Below are positions 1 to 10,384 of a stretch of 64,000 bases of DNA, one piece after another. The position numbers and the translations under genes are program-made. Positions within the stretch are counted from its first letter, which is position 1. Every line of letters starts with the position of its first letter. Source of the DNA: Prorocentrum cordatum (taxonomy: Eukaryota; Sar; Dinophyceae; Prorocentrales; Prorocentraceae); assembly GCA_963575745.1 (NCBI GenBank), contig CAUYUJ010005603.1, forward strand, positions 148,862-212,861, in the 5' to 3' direction. The notes beneath the pieces were generated by a model. The model made no database searches. It had not been told where the DNA came from and saw only the letters and a list, made by a program, of their open reading frames with translations.

Positions 1-480
1 CCAGAGAACCCAAGTACGGGCTCCAGCCAGAGTGAAATACAAGTCCCACCAGCGGAATGTTTTCTATAGTAGAGCCCACCTGAAGCGCCACTGAAGCTGA
101 GTAGAGGCACATCCACCATTGGATAGATACCGAAGCCCAAGCCATGTATACAGGAACCACCCAACCCATTGAGGCAACATCCAGTGTCCAGCCTCACTGT
201 ACCCAGAGGTATTGTCGCCAGTAAAGCATCCAGCACCACAGAACCCAACGGTATAGCAGCGTAAAAACCATAGTGGTAAGTATTGCACTAGCCAGTCCTG
301 GAAGAGAGACCATACACCATTTGAGCCCAATGCCTGAAACCCCACGGAACCCAGCAAGCACCAAGAATAAGAGACAATAACGGCGACCACCGCGGGCGGC
401 ACTCCAGAAAAGTAAAGTTGATTCCGTAGAACCCGCAATAGGCGGCACACGGAAGCGCGCGTCATCAGCAGACGGCGGAG
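1..480. other. no gene recognised
   Basis: I see no supportable gene. The longest minus-strand open frame (64-465) is a Trp/Leu-rich translation of recurring CCCA and CCAGCA words and shows no family motif. It lies downstream of the minus-strand gene at 481-1346, so part may be its 3' flank. Confidence 0.5.
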
Positions 481-1346
481 TTAACGCTTGCCCTTAGCCT
501 TCCCCCTCTTCTTGGTGCTGTCCTTGGCGGCCGCTGTCTTCAGCTGCGGCTTCTGGCGGCGGACGGGGACAGGGGGGCCCGAAGAGCTGACCACGCGAGC
601 TTCCTCGACCGCTGCTGCCGCGTGGGCATCGCGGAGTCCGGAACTCAACGCACGGGCTTCTTTGAATTGTTCCTCCAACAAGTTAATGCGGGCGTCCAGA
701 AACGCGTGGCGCGCCGTTATCTTGGCGTGAATCTCCTGCATAGTAGGTGCAGGACCAGGTGCGGGTGGCGGGCGGCTACCCCTCTGGGGCTGCGCGCCAA
801 CCACGTCACTAGCCCGCTCGGTGGTGGCCTCGGAGATTTCGTCAAGAGCCTGGCGACGGTGGACCGTCCGAGCTTCCTGCTCACGTCTCGTCGCGCTCTC
901 GGTGTTGCTGAGGCGCTCATCGGGCTTGCCTGGGTACATCGTGCGCGTGCAGGAACGGGGGCGACTCGGCGGCGGATGTCCACGCACCCTTGGGATGCTC
1001 TTGCTGCGGCTACGACTGCGCGCCCTGCTCTGGATGCGTCTCCGAGGCATGCTGGTGCTTCGGGGCCTCCGAGGAGGGGAGCTCCTGGCACCAGCAGGTG
1101 CAGAGGTACGGGATGCGCAAGCTGCTTTGGAACGCCCAGTCTTAGAGCGCCACTCCCAAAGTTCCAGGGGTTAGGATCCGCCTTCCATAGGTCTAGTTCA
1201 CGAGTAAGCACGTCATCGATGTCGGGCTTCACCTCCTGGGGGCGTGTACGATCCTCGGAGCGGCTGCGAGGAGGGGGGCCACGGCGTGCACGACGGAGTG
1301 CACGATCCAAGTCACTCCGAAGTTCCTCGCCACTACGAGTAGCCAT
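481..1346 (-). CDS. basic Arg/Ser-rich protein, one frame break
   Basis: Function not recognised. The proposed start is the ATG at 1346 (MATRSGEELRSDLDRALRR). The frame runs to about 1171 (ELDLWKADPNP), then continues one frame over (LELWEWRSKTGRSKAACASR) to a TAA at 481. A single-base change in the CCCC run near 1167-1170 would restore one frame of about 287 codons. The middle is an RS-type stretch (SRARSRSRSKS), followed by a proline-rich linker, a short helical part rich in charged residues (ARINLLEEQFKEARALSSG), and a Lys-rich tail ending KKRGKAKGKR. The composition suggests a nuclear or nucleic-acid-binding protein, by inference only. It lies about 0.7 kb downstream of the Helitron-like gene on the same strand and could be an unrelated host gene. 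Confidence 0.55.
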
Positions 1347-1378
1347 CGCGCGCGAGGTCGAGTGAGTACCGTGAGCAG

Positions 1379-1515
1379 GAGCCCCCGTGCTTAGCAAGGT
1401 TACCAGAGCGTGGGGGCGCTTCTCCATGCCGAACGCACTACGGTGTTGGAAAGAAGAACGTCCGTGCCGAGCTAAGCCCACTGCACAAATAGTAGGCGGA
1501 GCTAACTCACAGCCA
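1379..1515. repeat. dispersed repeat, copy 1 (second copy at 32605-32735)
   Basis: GAGCCCCCGTG, TTAGCAAGGTTACCAG and GGGCGCTTCTC occur here in the same order and spacing as at 32605-32660. Both copies are followed by GGCGGAGCTAA and CTCACAGCC. The GCCGAGCTAAGCCCACTGCAC word at 1466-1486 also recurs near 33250. It overlaps the 5' flank of the gene at 481-1346. Confidence 0.65.
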
Positions 1516-2013
1516 CAGGGAGATTGCTGGGGAATGGCCGAGAATATCTTGTGCCAACTTGTCTTGGGCCACAACGGCTACGGAAAATCGCTAGGGAATC
1601 GCAATGCCTTCGACCCCCTTATGGCAAAGTTCTTGTGGACCCTAGCCTTTCTCACACCCCCTTGTGAACCCGCGTCCCTTGTCACGACTCCCAGGAACCA
1701 GCAGTAGTGAAATCCCAGGAGCCAGCACGACTAGTAGAGGAACCAACGAAGGCGAGCTAGCAGGAACCGGCAAAGGAACCAGGGCCCAACAAAAGCGAAT
1801 CCCAGGGACACGAATCAAACGAATCAAACGAGGCAGAGGCGAAAGAGGAGGACTCTGAAGAGGACACACATGTTTTCGCACAGGCCGTCGAGCCTGGTCG
1901 ACTTGGTCGAAGAGCAGGCAGCGGTGCTCAGGCGCTCAGGCAGCGGCGCAGCGAGAGATCTCGGCGCTAAAACGCGTGGGAAGAGTCTGGCTCGACGGGC
2001 ACCGCGCGGTAGC
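1516..2013. other. spacer between helicase gene and RS-rich gene
   Basis: No gene is supported. An A-rich stretch with recurring GGAACCA/GAATCAAACGA words lies at 1690-1850. It is probably the 3' flank of the Helitron-like gene, whose likely stop is at 2014. Confidence 0.4.
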
Positions 2014-4519
2014 TCATCGTCTCCAAGCTTTGCTCCACCATTCTGGAATCGGTTGCAACTCGTCCAAAAACTTCCGGTCGTCGGCGGATATCGCTCCGTC
2101 GCTGCCCGGCCAGAGTTTCTCTTCCCGAAAAGGACGGGGGTCAGCGGGCATTTGTCCTGGTGAATGCGGCAATGGCACTTGCACTTTCGCTTGCTCTTCT
2201 GCAGTGCTTTGCGCAGGTGGCGCACTCGTTCTTCGGTGCCAGCGACGCACTGCTTGCACTGAAGCTTCTTGCGATTGCTATTCTTGTGGTGATCGAATAG
2301 TTTTTGGTTGAACTTACGGGCGCCGAACCTGCAAGTGCACGTCTGGCACGTATACGTCTCCAGGTCACACGGGTGGAACCCTAGCGCACGGCATGCTTTG
2401 CAGACCAGAGTTGTGCCCTGAGAAGACGCGTGATTATCGCGTTCAGACTTCGACCAGTACTTCAGCGCATACGCCGTTTTGCATTTCCCGCACCGCAGCT
2501 TCGTCTGACAGCCCAGGCACACCAAGCGGGACTTCTCCCGCCTCTTCGCGTTGTACAGCACGTATTTGTCGAACGCGAGGCGGCCCAATTTCTCGAAGCA
2601 GTCTTCGCACTGGTGCTCGTCGTTCTTGCCGGGCACGAACCCTCGCTCTGCGCAGCCCGGGCACACGAGGCCTCGATCGGAATGCCGATGGTGGTAAATA
2701 ATCTGCGCGCCCCAAGCGCCTGCATCAAACACTTTTTTTGCAAGCAGAGCACCCGTGGCTGTTCGGGGTCAGGCTCTTCTTCCAGGTCATCGCGTTCGAC
2801 ACGCCGCTTGCATACTGAATCGTCTGGCGGAACTGTCCTTCGAGCGTTTCCATCGGGCATCCCGTGGGAAGCCTCGCCCGCCCGCGCAGACCGAGAAGGC
2901 ATTGCGCCGACCTCGCGCGCGCAGTCCAGGCATCTCGTCCACCTCCCCTGCGACACGTACTTCTCGTAGAAGTCGGCGGCTGCTTTCACGCCGAAGTCGC
3001 GGGCGTCGAGCATGTAATCCTGCTTCCCTTTGAGGTAGCAGCAGGCGCACAGGTGCTTCCTCGCCATGGGGTCCATCTTCTCAGCTTCAGCGGCCTCGTC
3101 ATCAAGCGTACTCCACTCATGGATCGCCTCGTCTCCCGTGATCTGGCCGGAAAGCCTCCGCGCCAGTCGCTCGGGCCCCGCCGGGTTGCCGAGGCCGAAC
3201 AGGAAGGTCGAGAACGGCTGCATGACGCAGATGCTCAGCAATCGCTTCACTCTCGACAAGCACACGTAGGCAGCAATCTGAGCCGTCATGAACGCCCTGC
3301 TGGACCAATGCTGCAGGTCCGCGAATGCCGCCTCCAACGTCGCCCCCTGGATCATGTGAGCGGTGGAGGCGAAGTCGGGGAGCATCCAGAAGCCCGTGCG
3401 TCGGGCTTCGATGCCCGTGTGCTTGTTGACTTTCCAGGTCCTGGATCTCCGCTTCAACGGGTGCACGCCCGTCGGCAGCTTCCCTATGCTCCACTGTGCT
3501 TCTGGGAAATGGATATAGATAACCAAGGGCAACGTATCCAATGTGAACTCGCCCTCGATCTCCTGTGGCGTGCATCCAGGAGCCATTGTCCGTCCGTAGA
3601 TCACTCCCTTCCGGTGCCTGTACAACTGTCTGCTTCGATCGACGTTGTCCGTCAACCGAATTGGCATGCCTTTGGCCAATGGGTAGATGCTGGGAATGTT
3701 TCCCGTCTCCTGGTCGTGCCTCCTCAGCCAGGGGAACAACTTTGCGTCCAATTTCTCCCGCGGCAGGTCGCGATCTCCTGGATGCAACGGCACATCTCGA
3801 GCGTAGCACCATGAGAGCTGAACGTTCTTCTGCTTGGCAAACTCCCTCGCGCGCAGGTTCGTCGCAAAGTACCTGGGCACGTTGAAAGTGTACAGAGCTG
3901 GCGCGCCGCTGGTTCTTGCGAAGCTCTGGCGCCAGCGAGTCGGTGTCGGTCAGAACCCTGTGTCTCTTGCCTCGCTCCGCACGGCACTCCGCGCACTCGC
4001 CCTCTGGCGACTTCTGCAGCGCCGCCATGTCGGCGCACCCTCCCGAGAAGCGCTCTTTCCAAGTCTTGCGACACGGGCCAAGTACTGCGTCGTCAACCAC
4101 GTCGTCGTTGCAACCGCACTTACCCGCGCACGGGGACGTCAACGTCGGGAGCCCGTGGAAGTAGCTGTAGTCCTCCATGCTGAGGTTTCCGACTCTGCAC
4201 TGGCCTAGAAACGATATGTACCATTCATCGTCGCACCTCATCAATTCGGTCAACTGCCAGAAAGAACGCACGCTGTCGACGCCGCCCTGCCAGAACAGCC
4301 CCAGCGCGCGGTGCGCGCACCCTGCCGGCCGCCCAGCGGGTTGGATGCCAGGAAGGTGCCCGTCACGGGGTGCAGCTGCCAGAAATCGGCGCACATGGCG
4401 ACGTTCACTCCCCCGAAGGCGCGATGCGATTCGCCCGCCCTCTTCTTGCGCGTGCCCCTCACCCGGACAGCGGCGCGAACTTCCAGGGTGCCCAGCAGCT
4501 CGGCGGACATCGTGCTCAC
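2014..4519 (-). CDS. PIF1-type helicase C-terminal half plus zinc ribbons (3' exon)
   Basis: This is the 3' part of the giant gene and resumes after an intron at GTG AGC ACG (VSTMSAELLGTLE). Helicase motifs in order are CADFWQLHPVTG (motif III, usually GDFxQLxPV; Gly is Ala here), FWQLTELMRCDDEWY, FHGLPTLTS, then STAHMIQGATLEAAFADL (motif V) and AYVCLSRVKRLLSI (motif VI). The C-terminus carries CxxC zinc ribbons: LVCPGCAERGF, CEDCFEKLGRLAF, RLVCLGCQTKLRCGKCKTAY, CKACRALGFHPCDL, CQTCTCRFGARKF. The end KLWPGSDGAISADDRKFLDE...WWSKAWRR with a stop at 2014 matches my memory of this family's C-terminus. Frame changes near 4330, 3890, 2740 and 2150 break the reading frame. The helicase would unwind DNA 5'-3' during rolling-circle transposition, by family knowledge. 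Confidence 0.8.
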
Positions 4520-5268
4520 CTGTGGATGGTGGTTACGGACAGTGTTTCTTATTGTTTGTGGAAGACGAGCTGAGCTATGCTAATTGTCCGCAGAGACCGT
4601 GCCAGCATGGAGACGAATGAAATGCTCGAGCGACCTTGCCAGACTTTCCGATCCAAACTCCGCTATGTTTCACTGGTACGGCGGGAGGAGGCAGAGGAGA
4701 GAGGGGGGGTCTTTCCTGGGCTTCGTTTCGCATTCTACGGACATGTTTGGGGGCCTGGGGCAGTGAAGGGGAGAGCCCGGGCCAGCAGCTCGGTTGGCAT
4801 CGTGCTCACCAGTGGATGGAGATTACGCCCAGTGTTCCTTATGCTTTCTGTAAGACTGGCTGAGCTACGCTCATTGCCTCCAGACCGTGCGAGCATGGAG
4901 GCGAATGGGATGCACTAGCGCGGATAACAGACGTTGCGATTCAAACGAGGTCTACGGCTCACTGGCACGGCGCTCCGGCGATATTACCACACCTTGTGAT
5001 TAGGGAGACTTGTAGGGTTCAGGAGGCACTTGGGGGCTCCGGGACCCGATGCTCACGGAGGCCCCAGGTTGCCCAAGCTAGCGTCAAAACGCACCCGGAG
5101 AGTCGGTCCGGGCCCCTCCTCCTTGCGTGAGTCGTTCGGGCCCGAACGGCTCACACCAGGACGACGGGCCCGAACGACTCACACCACGAGGAGCCCGAAC
5201 GACTCACACCAGGACGAGGGCAACGAACGATTCACTCCATGGAGTGAATCGTCCGGTGCCCTCGGAAC
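4520..5268 (-). other. intron inside the PIF1 helicase domain
   Basis: The 749-nt interval splits the helicase exactly after the Walker B residues (IIIDE). The donor is GACGAG|GTTCCG and the acceptor CCACAG|GTGAGC, joining in phase 0 as IIIDEVSTMSAELL, the expected family order. Both ends share AGGT. The intron holds a 26-bp perfect palindrome (5227-5252), several copies of a GAACGACTCACACCA unit (5120-5215), and a diverged duplicate (4785-4917) of the acceptor region plus the first exon bases (4493-4640). Confidence 0.8.
5100..5252. repeat. GAACGACTCACACC tandem units and 26-bp palindrome
   Basis: GTGAGTCGTTCGGGCCCGAACGGCTCAC is an imperfect palindrome at about 5125-5152. It is followed by repeats of CCCGAACGACTCACACCA with short spacers, then a perfect 26-bp palindrome at 5227-5252 (half site ACGATTCACTCCA). 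All lie inside the intron, next to its donor end. Confidence 0.8.
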
Positions 5269-7800
5269 CTCGTCGATGATGATCGCGCGCAGGGCCCCGC
5301 ACTTCATGGACTGCTTGTGCCTGTCGCCTATGGCATTCCCGTCGTCGTTCCGCGCTGGAATGCCGCTCCAGTGGTGCACCGTGTGCCCGTTGATCTGCGC
5401 CGCCATGGCATTTTGAAACGCCAAGCGAACGAACTGAACGCCGTGCTCCCGACCGAGGCCTTCTTCCATTAAATACCGCATCCAGCCGATGACGGCGCTT
5501 TTCCCGGTGCCCGGAAATCCGCGCACTACGTCCAGCAGAGGCCCCCCGGAATTCTGGTTGACGTTGCCCTGTTGCTTCTCGAGCCACTCCACCTTCAAAC
5601 GTCGAACGAAGTGCTCGAGAAACTCACGCTGTTTCTCGTTCGGCATCCTCGAGCTCGCCATGATGGAAGCCAACGCTTTGTCAATGCTGGTGTGGCCATC
5701 TCCTGCAGGGTTGAACGAAGCCGCAGCGTCTCGCTTCTCGTCGAAAGGAGCTTCGTGCGCCTTCTTGCTCGTGGCGCCTGCGGTTAAAGCTGCTAAGTGG
5801 TCCTGGTACGCATCCTCAAACATGTGCCCCGGGCATGCTCGGTCGCTAGCCTCGACGCCCGATGGTTCCGTCTTCCACACTCTCTCTCCGATGCGATGGC
5901 TTTGTTCGTACTCGTGAAGTCGGACACTTTTCTTCGCTCGGCCGTTCTCCGAAGCTTTGACCTTGGCTTTCGCCGAGGCGATCCACTTCTCGCCGAGGTT
6001 GTCGTCTTCTTTGGCCGATTGGAGCAGTTGTTGAAATTTCCCACCAGGGAGCGTCAGTGGAGGCATATCTTGCTCCTCCTCCGAGGCGTCCGCCTCGCTC
6101 AGATCGTCTGCCGCCTTGCCCGACGACGCCATCGCATTCAAGAGGAAACTCTGGATGAGTGTCGCCGCCGCTTGGCTGACCACGTTCCCGCGCACGTACT
6201 CGTCCCAAGCGTTCTTCCAGGATGCGCTGTCCAGCGCCGATTCCGTCCCTGTTGTCGATGTCTTCTTTGTCAGTCTGGACGAAGCTCGAACTTGCGGCGA
6301 CTGGTGCTGGGCCTCCTGCCATTGCCGCAGTACCGCTGACTCCACCCCCAACGTACTCAGGCAAGGCGCAGACGCGCCCCCTCCATAGAGCGTCCAGGGG
6401 CGGAAGAAGAGACTGCAATACTGAGCGTTATAGGTAGAGGTTTTGTTCACGCTGGGCATCGGCAAGCCTTCGATGACCACCACGTCCGGCCTCGCCTTCC
6501 TCACCAGAGCCCACGAGTGGCAGACGACGCCTGCGTCATGCGGGAAAACGAAATACTCATCGGTCTGGGGTCTCACTGCTATGTACTGCTCCCCAGGCTT
6601 CGCGGCGACTTCCCCATCCTTGTACTGCTTGCTCCTGATTAATTGTTCACCTCCTTTTGTCCACGCAGTTCGCGCTGGCTGGTTGCGGTTCAAGTAGCAC
6701 GTCGGAACCAGGAGTGGTTCGCACCGCCATTGTCGCAAGAACTCGTACGCAGACAACAACTTCCAAGGGTGCTCCAAGGGGCGATATGCGTAAGCGTCGA
6801 ACTCGCCCACTCTCGACCGGTCCGTCCGCATGCTCGGTTTGCGAGCTGGCGGGACGTACGTCGTCACGCTGGTGTCCTTCATCTGCGACGAATTCTGGGA
6901 CGTTTCCAACCTGTGAATCCACGACCGCCCATCGATCGCCTGCGACCCAAACGTCCGGATGCACTCTGCCTTCAGAACGTCCCTCTGGTCCAGATTGCAA
7001 CACAAGTTGTAGACTTCCACGGCGCCGCGGTACGTGCTGTTCATCTCGAGTTCCGTTATCAGCCTCCCGCTGCTTGCTCTGAGCTGCGCTGCTTTGCCCC
7101 TGCCCTGTATCTTCGCCCTCAAGGTAAACAGGTTGTCGACGCATTTCTTCGTCTCCAGAGTGCCCGCGGGCTGTCGCTTGCCAATGTATCCCCCGAAATA
7201 GCCATTCGTCACTACCGGCGTACGCTGAGTTGCTCGCGTGACTCTTCTGAGGCCCTGCTTCTTCATGGTGCAGCGCTTCTTCGTGCAGCAAGACTCGTGC
7301 GTCTGTTCGATGATCGGCAATCGGTCGTTGGGTTTCACGTCGCTGTTGCCCCCTGCAAAGGCGACGCAGAGGCCCGACATGCACCCGTTCAACCACTCCT
7401 CATTGCGCAAGCCGAGTTCGCCCCAGTCAATTTCGGACGCCGCTCGTGCGGAGCGTGAACTTCTTGGCAATGCCCTTGCAAACCAACAGCGGCGTCGTCA
7501 TCCACTCGGGGGATGCTCTGTTGGTCCGCGGCGCCTCGTGCTTGCACTCTCGCTTGTTCTTTTTGGAGGCGCACGCGTTGGGCACCAAACGCTTCTCTTG
7601 CTTGGTCTTGGGGTCTATAACCAGTCGGTGTATATGGTGATGGCACCGACTCATGAAATACTGTAGCGCGCCGTGGAATTTCCCCATGAAACTTGCACCG
7701 TCGTTGCCAGAGCAAGACTCCCGAGCACTCCCTAGGGTCGCTTGCTCGGACAGGGCCAGCGTGGTCGCGGCATCCTCATAAAGAAAACGAAGCAGTCGAC
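5269..7800 (-). CDS. PIF1-type helicase N-terminal half and preceding linker
   Basis: From 7800 the frame reads LLRFLYEDAATTLALSEQATL, then SRCHHHIHRLVIDPKTKQ (an HxHxH cluster), then KKNKRECKHEAPRTN and LRTSGVRN. One frame change near 7430 leads into LGLRNEEWLNGC and a long open stretch. Family words include TNGYFGGYIGKRQPAG and RTFGSQAIDGRSWIHRLE. The helicase starts with PNEKQREFLEHFV, Walker A at VRGFPGTGKSAVIGW, motif Ia-like AFQNAMAAQINGHTVHHWSG, and Walker B RAIIIDE immediately before the intron donor. The order and wording match a large dinoflagellate helicase family that I recall. The frame upstream (8503-7802) continues into this one across a single TAG at 7802-7804. Confidence 0.8.
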
Positions 7801-7801
7801 C

Positions 7802-9090
7802 CTACTTGAACTCCCCCCATGCCGGCGAACCGGAGCATTCCGATGATTCAGAGTACGTCGGGAAGTTCTGATCCAGCGACTTCCTCTCTCTAGCGAATTG
7901 TTCTGCGTCGGGATATTTCTCGCGGCAGAGTTGCCAGAGGAAATGTTTCAGCTCCACCGCATTCACGAGTCCTTTCTCACTCTTCTCTGCGATCTCCTTC
8001 AGCGTGGCGAACTGGTGCAAAGGCTGCACGAACATGAAAAATGGTAGTGCAGCCCCCCCGTCGTTTTCTGCGCCTCCACGGCGCCGAACAGAGCGCCCAC
8101 GCGCCCGGCAATGCCTCCCATGGCTTCCGCGTTGCTGCCGAAGGCGTCCTGGCACGGCGATGCAGATTCGGAGCACTGCGGACAACGAGGGCACATCCGC
8201 ACTCCGAGCATCGTCGCCCAGACCGTAATTGTGCCGCTCTCCCGGGGAAATGGTACAGAATATGCCATTCCCGTAGTTGACGCACGCCCAGGTCCCCAGG
8301 TGCCCAATCTTCGTCCGAATCTCCTGCGCGCCTGGAATGGCGCGGCATCGAAAGCGGAAGTCAGCCAAGAGCCGCCGCTGCAGGTTGCCGAGGCCGACGG
8401 CAAACATCAGCTTACTGGCATCGTTGTAGATATTGCGGCGTCTGCCGTCGGGTAACGTGTAGTAGCCCTTCTCGAGCTTCTGCATGAAAATCCGCAGCGG
8501 CAATGGCAGCGTCGGTCTCCACGCTGTCGGCGCTTTGGCCTTGCAACCGTTCCCCTCGCTTGATGCTAAGACTTGCCCCGAGATTGAGGCGCTCTCGAAA
8601 ATATAGATTCCACAACGCCGGCGCGAAGCCCCAGGTGCGTCGGAACTGGCCCTCTATCCGCTGCGGCAAGCCGCGCGTGAGGTCAAACAACTTCACCGTG
8701 GACGCTGGCCCCATTGCAAAATGCGCGTTCGGTAGTTTCCGCTGGGCTGAGCCCACTGTCGGTTCGAGCCAACATGTGCAGAAGCCCGCGAGGAGTTGGG
8801 AGATCCCTCGTCTCCGGACGACGCCAGCGCGGTTGGTTCGGGACGTCGTATCCGCCAACAGCACGCGGCAGCGTAAAAGGGAAGGCCATGCCCAAGTACC
8901 ACGCGGTATGCTGGTTGGTCAGGTCCGTCCCGCTCTGGATGTGGACATCGCCGAACCTTGCAAACACCGACTTGTGATTCTCCGAGATGTTTGACTGGCC
9001 TCTGGCGCTCCGCTCAGCGACGATATAGGACGGGCTCAGCGCGGAGACGAAGTACTCTACCGGTTTTGCCGGCTCTGGGGGCGTCGCCAC
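7802..9090 (-). CDS. Helitron_like_N (Rep-related) segment
   Basis: Three overlapping frames give one continuous family alignment: HTAWYLGMAFPFTLPRAVGG and YDVPNQPRWRRPE, then KLFDLTRGLPQRIEGQFRR and WGFAPALWNLYFRERLNLG, then RRRNIYNDASKLMFAVGLG, LLADFRFRCRAIPGAQEIRT, KIGHLGTWACVNYGNGIF and CTISPGERHNYG. The last word is the usual Helitron_like_N signature (FVTxSPSERHN). Frame changes occur near 8690 and 8480. The segment ends at a single TAG (7802-7804), beyond which the same frame resumes as coding. By family knowledge this domain precedes or forms part of the Rep nuclease region; I could not assign catalytic Tyr residues. This is the same gene as the flanking segments. Confidence 0.75.
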
Positions 9091-10384
9091 TTTCTTGAAC
9101 GATGGAGTCTTTGGCCCCTTCTAGCTGTTGTACCGCATCCTGCACTGCCTGCGGGATGAACTTCGCCTCCCCGTATTTACCTGCGTATTTCTGAAAATAC
9201 CTTTCGTGGAGGCGGGTTGCCACTCTGTCGAATGAGTTCAGGCCGTTGTTGCCATAGCCTGGATAGCCGCTGTCGCGCATGATCTCGATCAACTGTTGCA
9301 TTACCGGAATGCGCAACGTCAGCCCTTTCAGGTGCTGCGCCAGGTCTTTGCTGCCCCCCTTGATGCGCACGTTTACCAGCATCGCCAACGTTCCCGCCGA
9401 ATGTGGCACACCGAGAGCATCCTGCAGCAACCTCAACCGGCCCCCGTGGATCTCCTCGGCGCGCTGAGAAGCTTCGCGAGAACATCTCTCGATGTCGTCC
9501 CAGGGCATGGAGAAGCTGAAGAGATTGCCCTTCACCTGCGTTCTGGCTTCCGGCTTGCCGAGCGGGACGATCAGGTCGCCGTACGGGGCCTCCAGGTAAT
9601 AGACCAACATCGTACTCCACACGGTGCAGCACGCCGCGCACTCCAGCCATGTGACGTCGTTCTCCACAATGTATCGACTCACGTGGCCGTAGTAATGGTC
9701 GTTCGCTATGCTCATAGGGATGGTCCCGCCGTCGAGGAACAAGGATGCCGCCTGGTGATCCCTTAGTTTCCCCGTGCAGTCGCGGCAAACTGGCACCTCG
9801 CACTGCGGGCAGAGTTTCCTGCAGAACGGCGGCGTTTCCCAATCGTCCGAATGTCTGTCGGGACACGCGAGGCATCGGACGTCCTCAGTGCACCCGAATA
9901 ACTTCCCTGATCTGCCTTCGAAGCTGAACTGGACGGCCCACCGCGACACGTGGCGCTCCTGGTTTTCAACACAGGTGCTCAGCGGTTCACTTAACACCTT
10001 TTGTCCTATCCACGGGTACGCCTTGCTTGTCTCGAGGTCCCGATCCACGCACCGCTTCTGCCATAGATTGAATCCGCAGTTGTTGAGCAGCGTCCCAGGG
10101 AAGTCCTTTTCAACGTCCTGGAAAGCCGCCTCTTTCCAATATCTTACCTCGACGTTGCCAGACGCGAGGGGGATGGAACTCGACTCCAGGTCAACTGGCG
10201 GGTACCCCGCGCACGTCGTGCGAAGTTGGCCGCATATGAAGCAGGCCAGACATCTCGTCGTCTCGTCGTTGTACCGGAGCGCGAGCAGGTTCAGGGATCG
10301 CCGAGTTGTCGACAGCCCCAACATTGGCCACCGCTCCCACTCGGCAACGGCCATGGCCCCGTATACGTAGTCCAAGTTCGTCAT
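9014..10384 (-). CDS. DUF6570-like cysteine-rich segment of the giant gene
   Basis: An open stretch of 456 codons. It begins TNLDYVYGAMAVAEWERW and contains CLACFICGQLRTTCAGYPPV. A zinc-binding cluster follows: RCLACPDRHSDDW, CRKLCPQCEVPVCRDCTGKL, then IPMSIANDHYYGHVSRYIVE, VTWLECAACCTVWSTMLVYY, and LFSFSMPWDDIERC. This order matches the DUF6570-type region that precedes Helitron_like_N in large dinoflagellate helicases, as I recall it. The frame joins the upstream segment through a 4-base overlap (10381-10384), suggesting a one-base deletion rather than a real gene start. The function of this domain is not known to me; zinc binding is inferred from the CxxC pairs. Confidence 0.65.
   Translation of the reverse strand: MTNLDYVYGAMAVAEWERWPMLGLSTTRRSLNLLALRYNDETTRCLACFICGQLRTTCAGYPPVDLESSSIPLASGNVEVRYWKEAAFQDVEKDFPGTLLNNCGFNLWQKRCVDRDLETSKAYPWIGQKVLSEPLSTCVENQERHVSRWAVQFSFEGRSGKLFGCTEDVRCLACPDRHSDDWETPPFCRKLCPQCEVPVCRDCTGKLRDHQAASLFLDGGTIPMSIANDHYYGHVSRYIVENDVTWLECAACCTVWSTMLVYYLEAPYGDLIVPLGKPEARTQVKGNLFSFSMPWDDIERCSREASQRAEEIHGGRLRLLQDALGVPHSAGTLAMLVNVRIKGGSKDLAQHLKGLTLRIPVMQQLIEIMRDSGYPGYGNNGLNSFDRVATRLHERYFQKYAGKYGEAKFIPQAVQDAVQQLEGAKDSIVQESGDAPRAGKTGRVLRLRAEPVLYRR

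Noticed and set aside
5179-5268. C-terminal extension of the PIF1 frame past the Walker B motif (SLPSSWCESFGLLVV)
   Set aside because: This is translated intron; the family sequence resumes at 4519 across a GT-AG junction.
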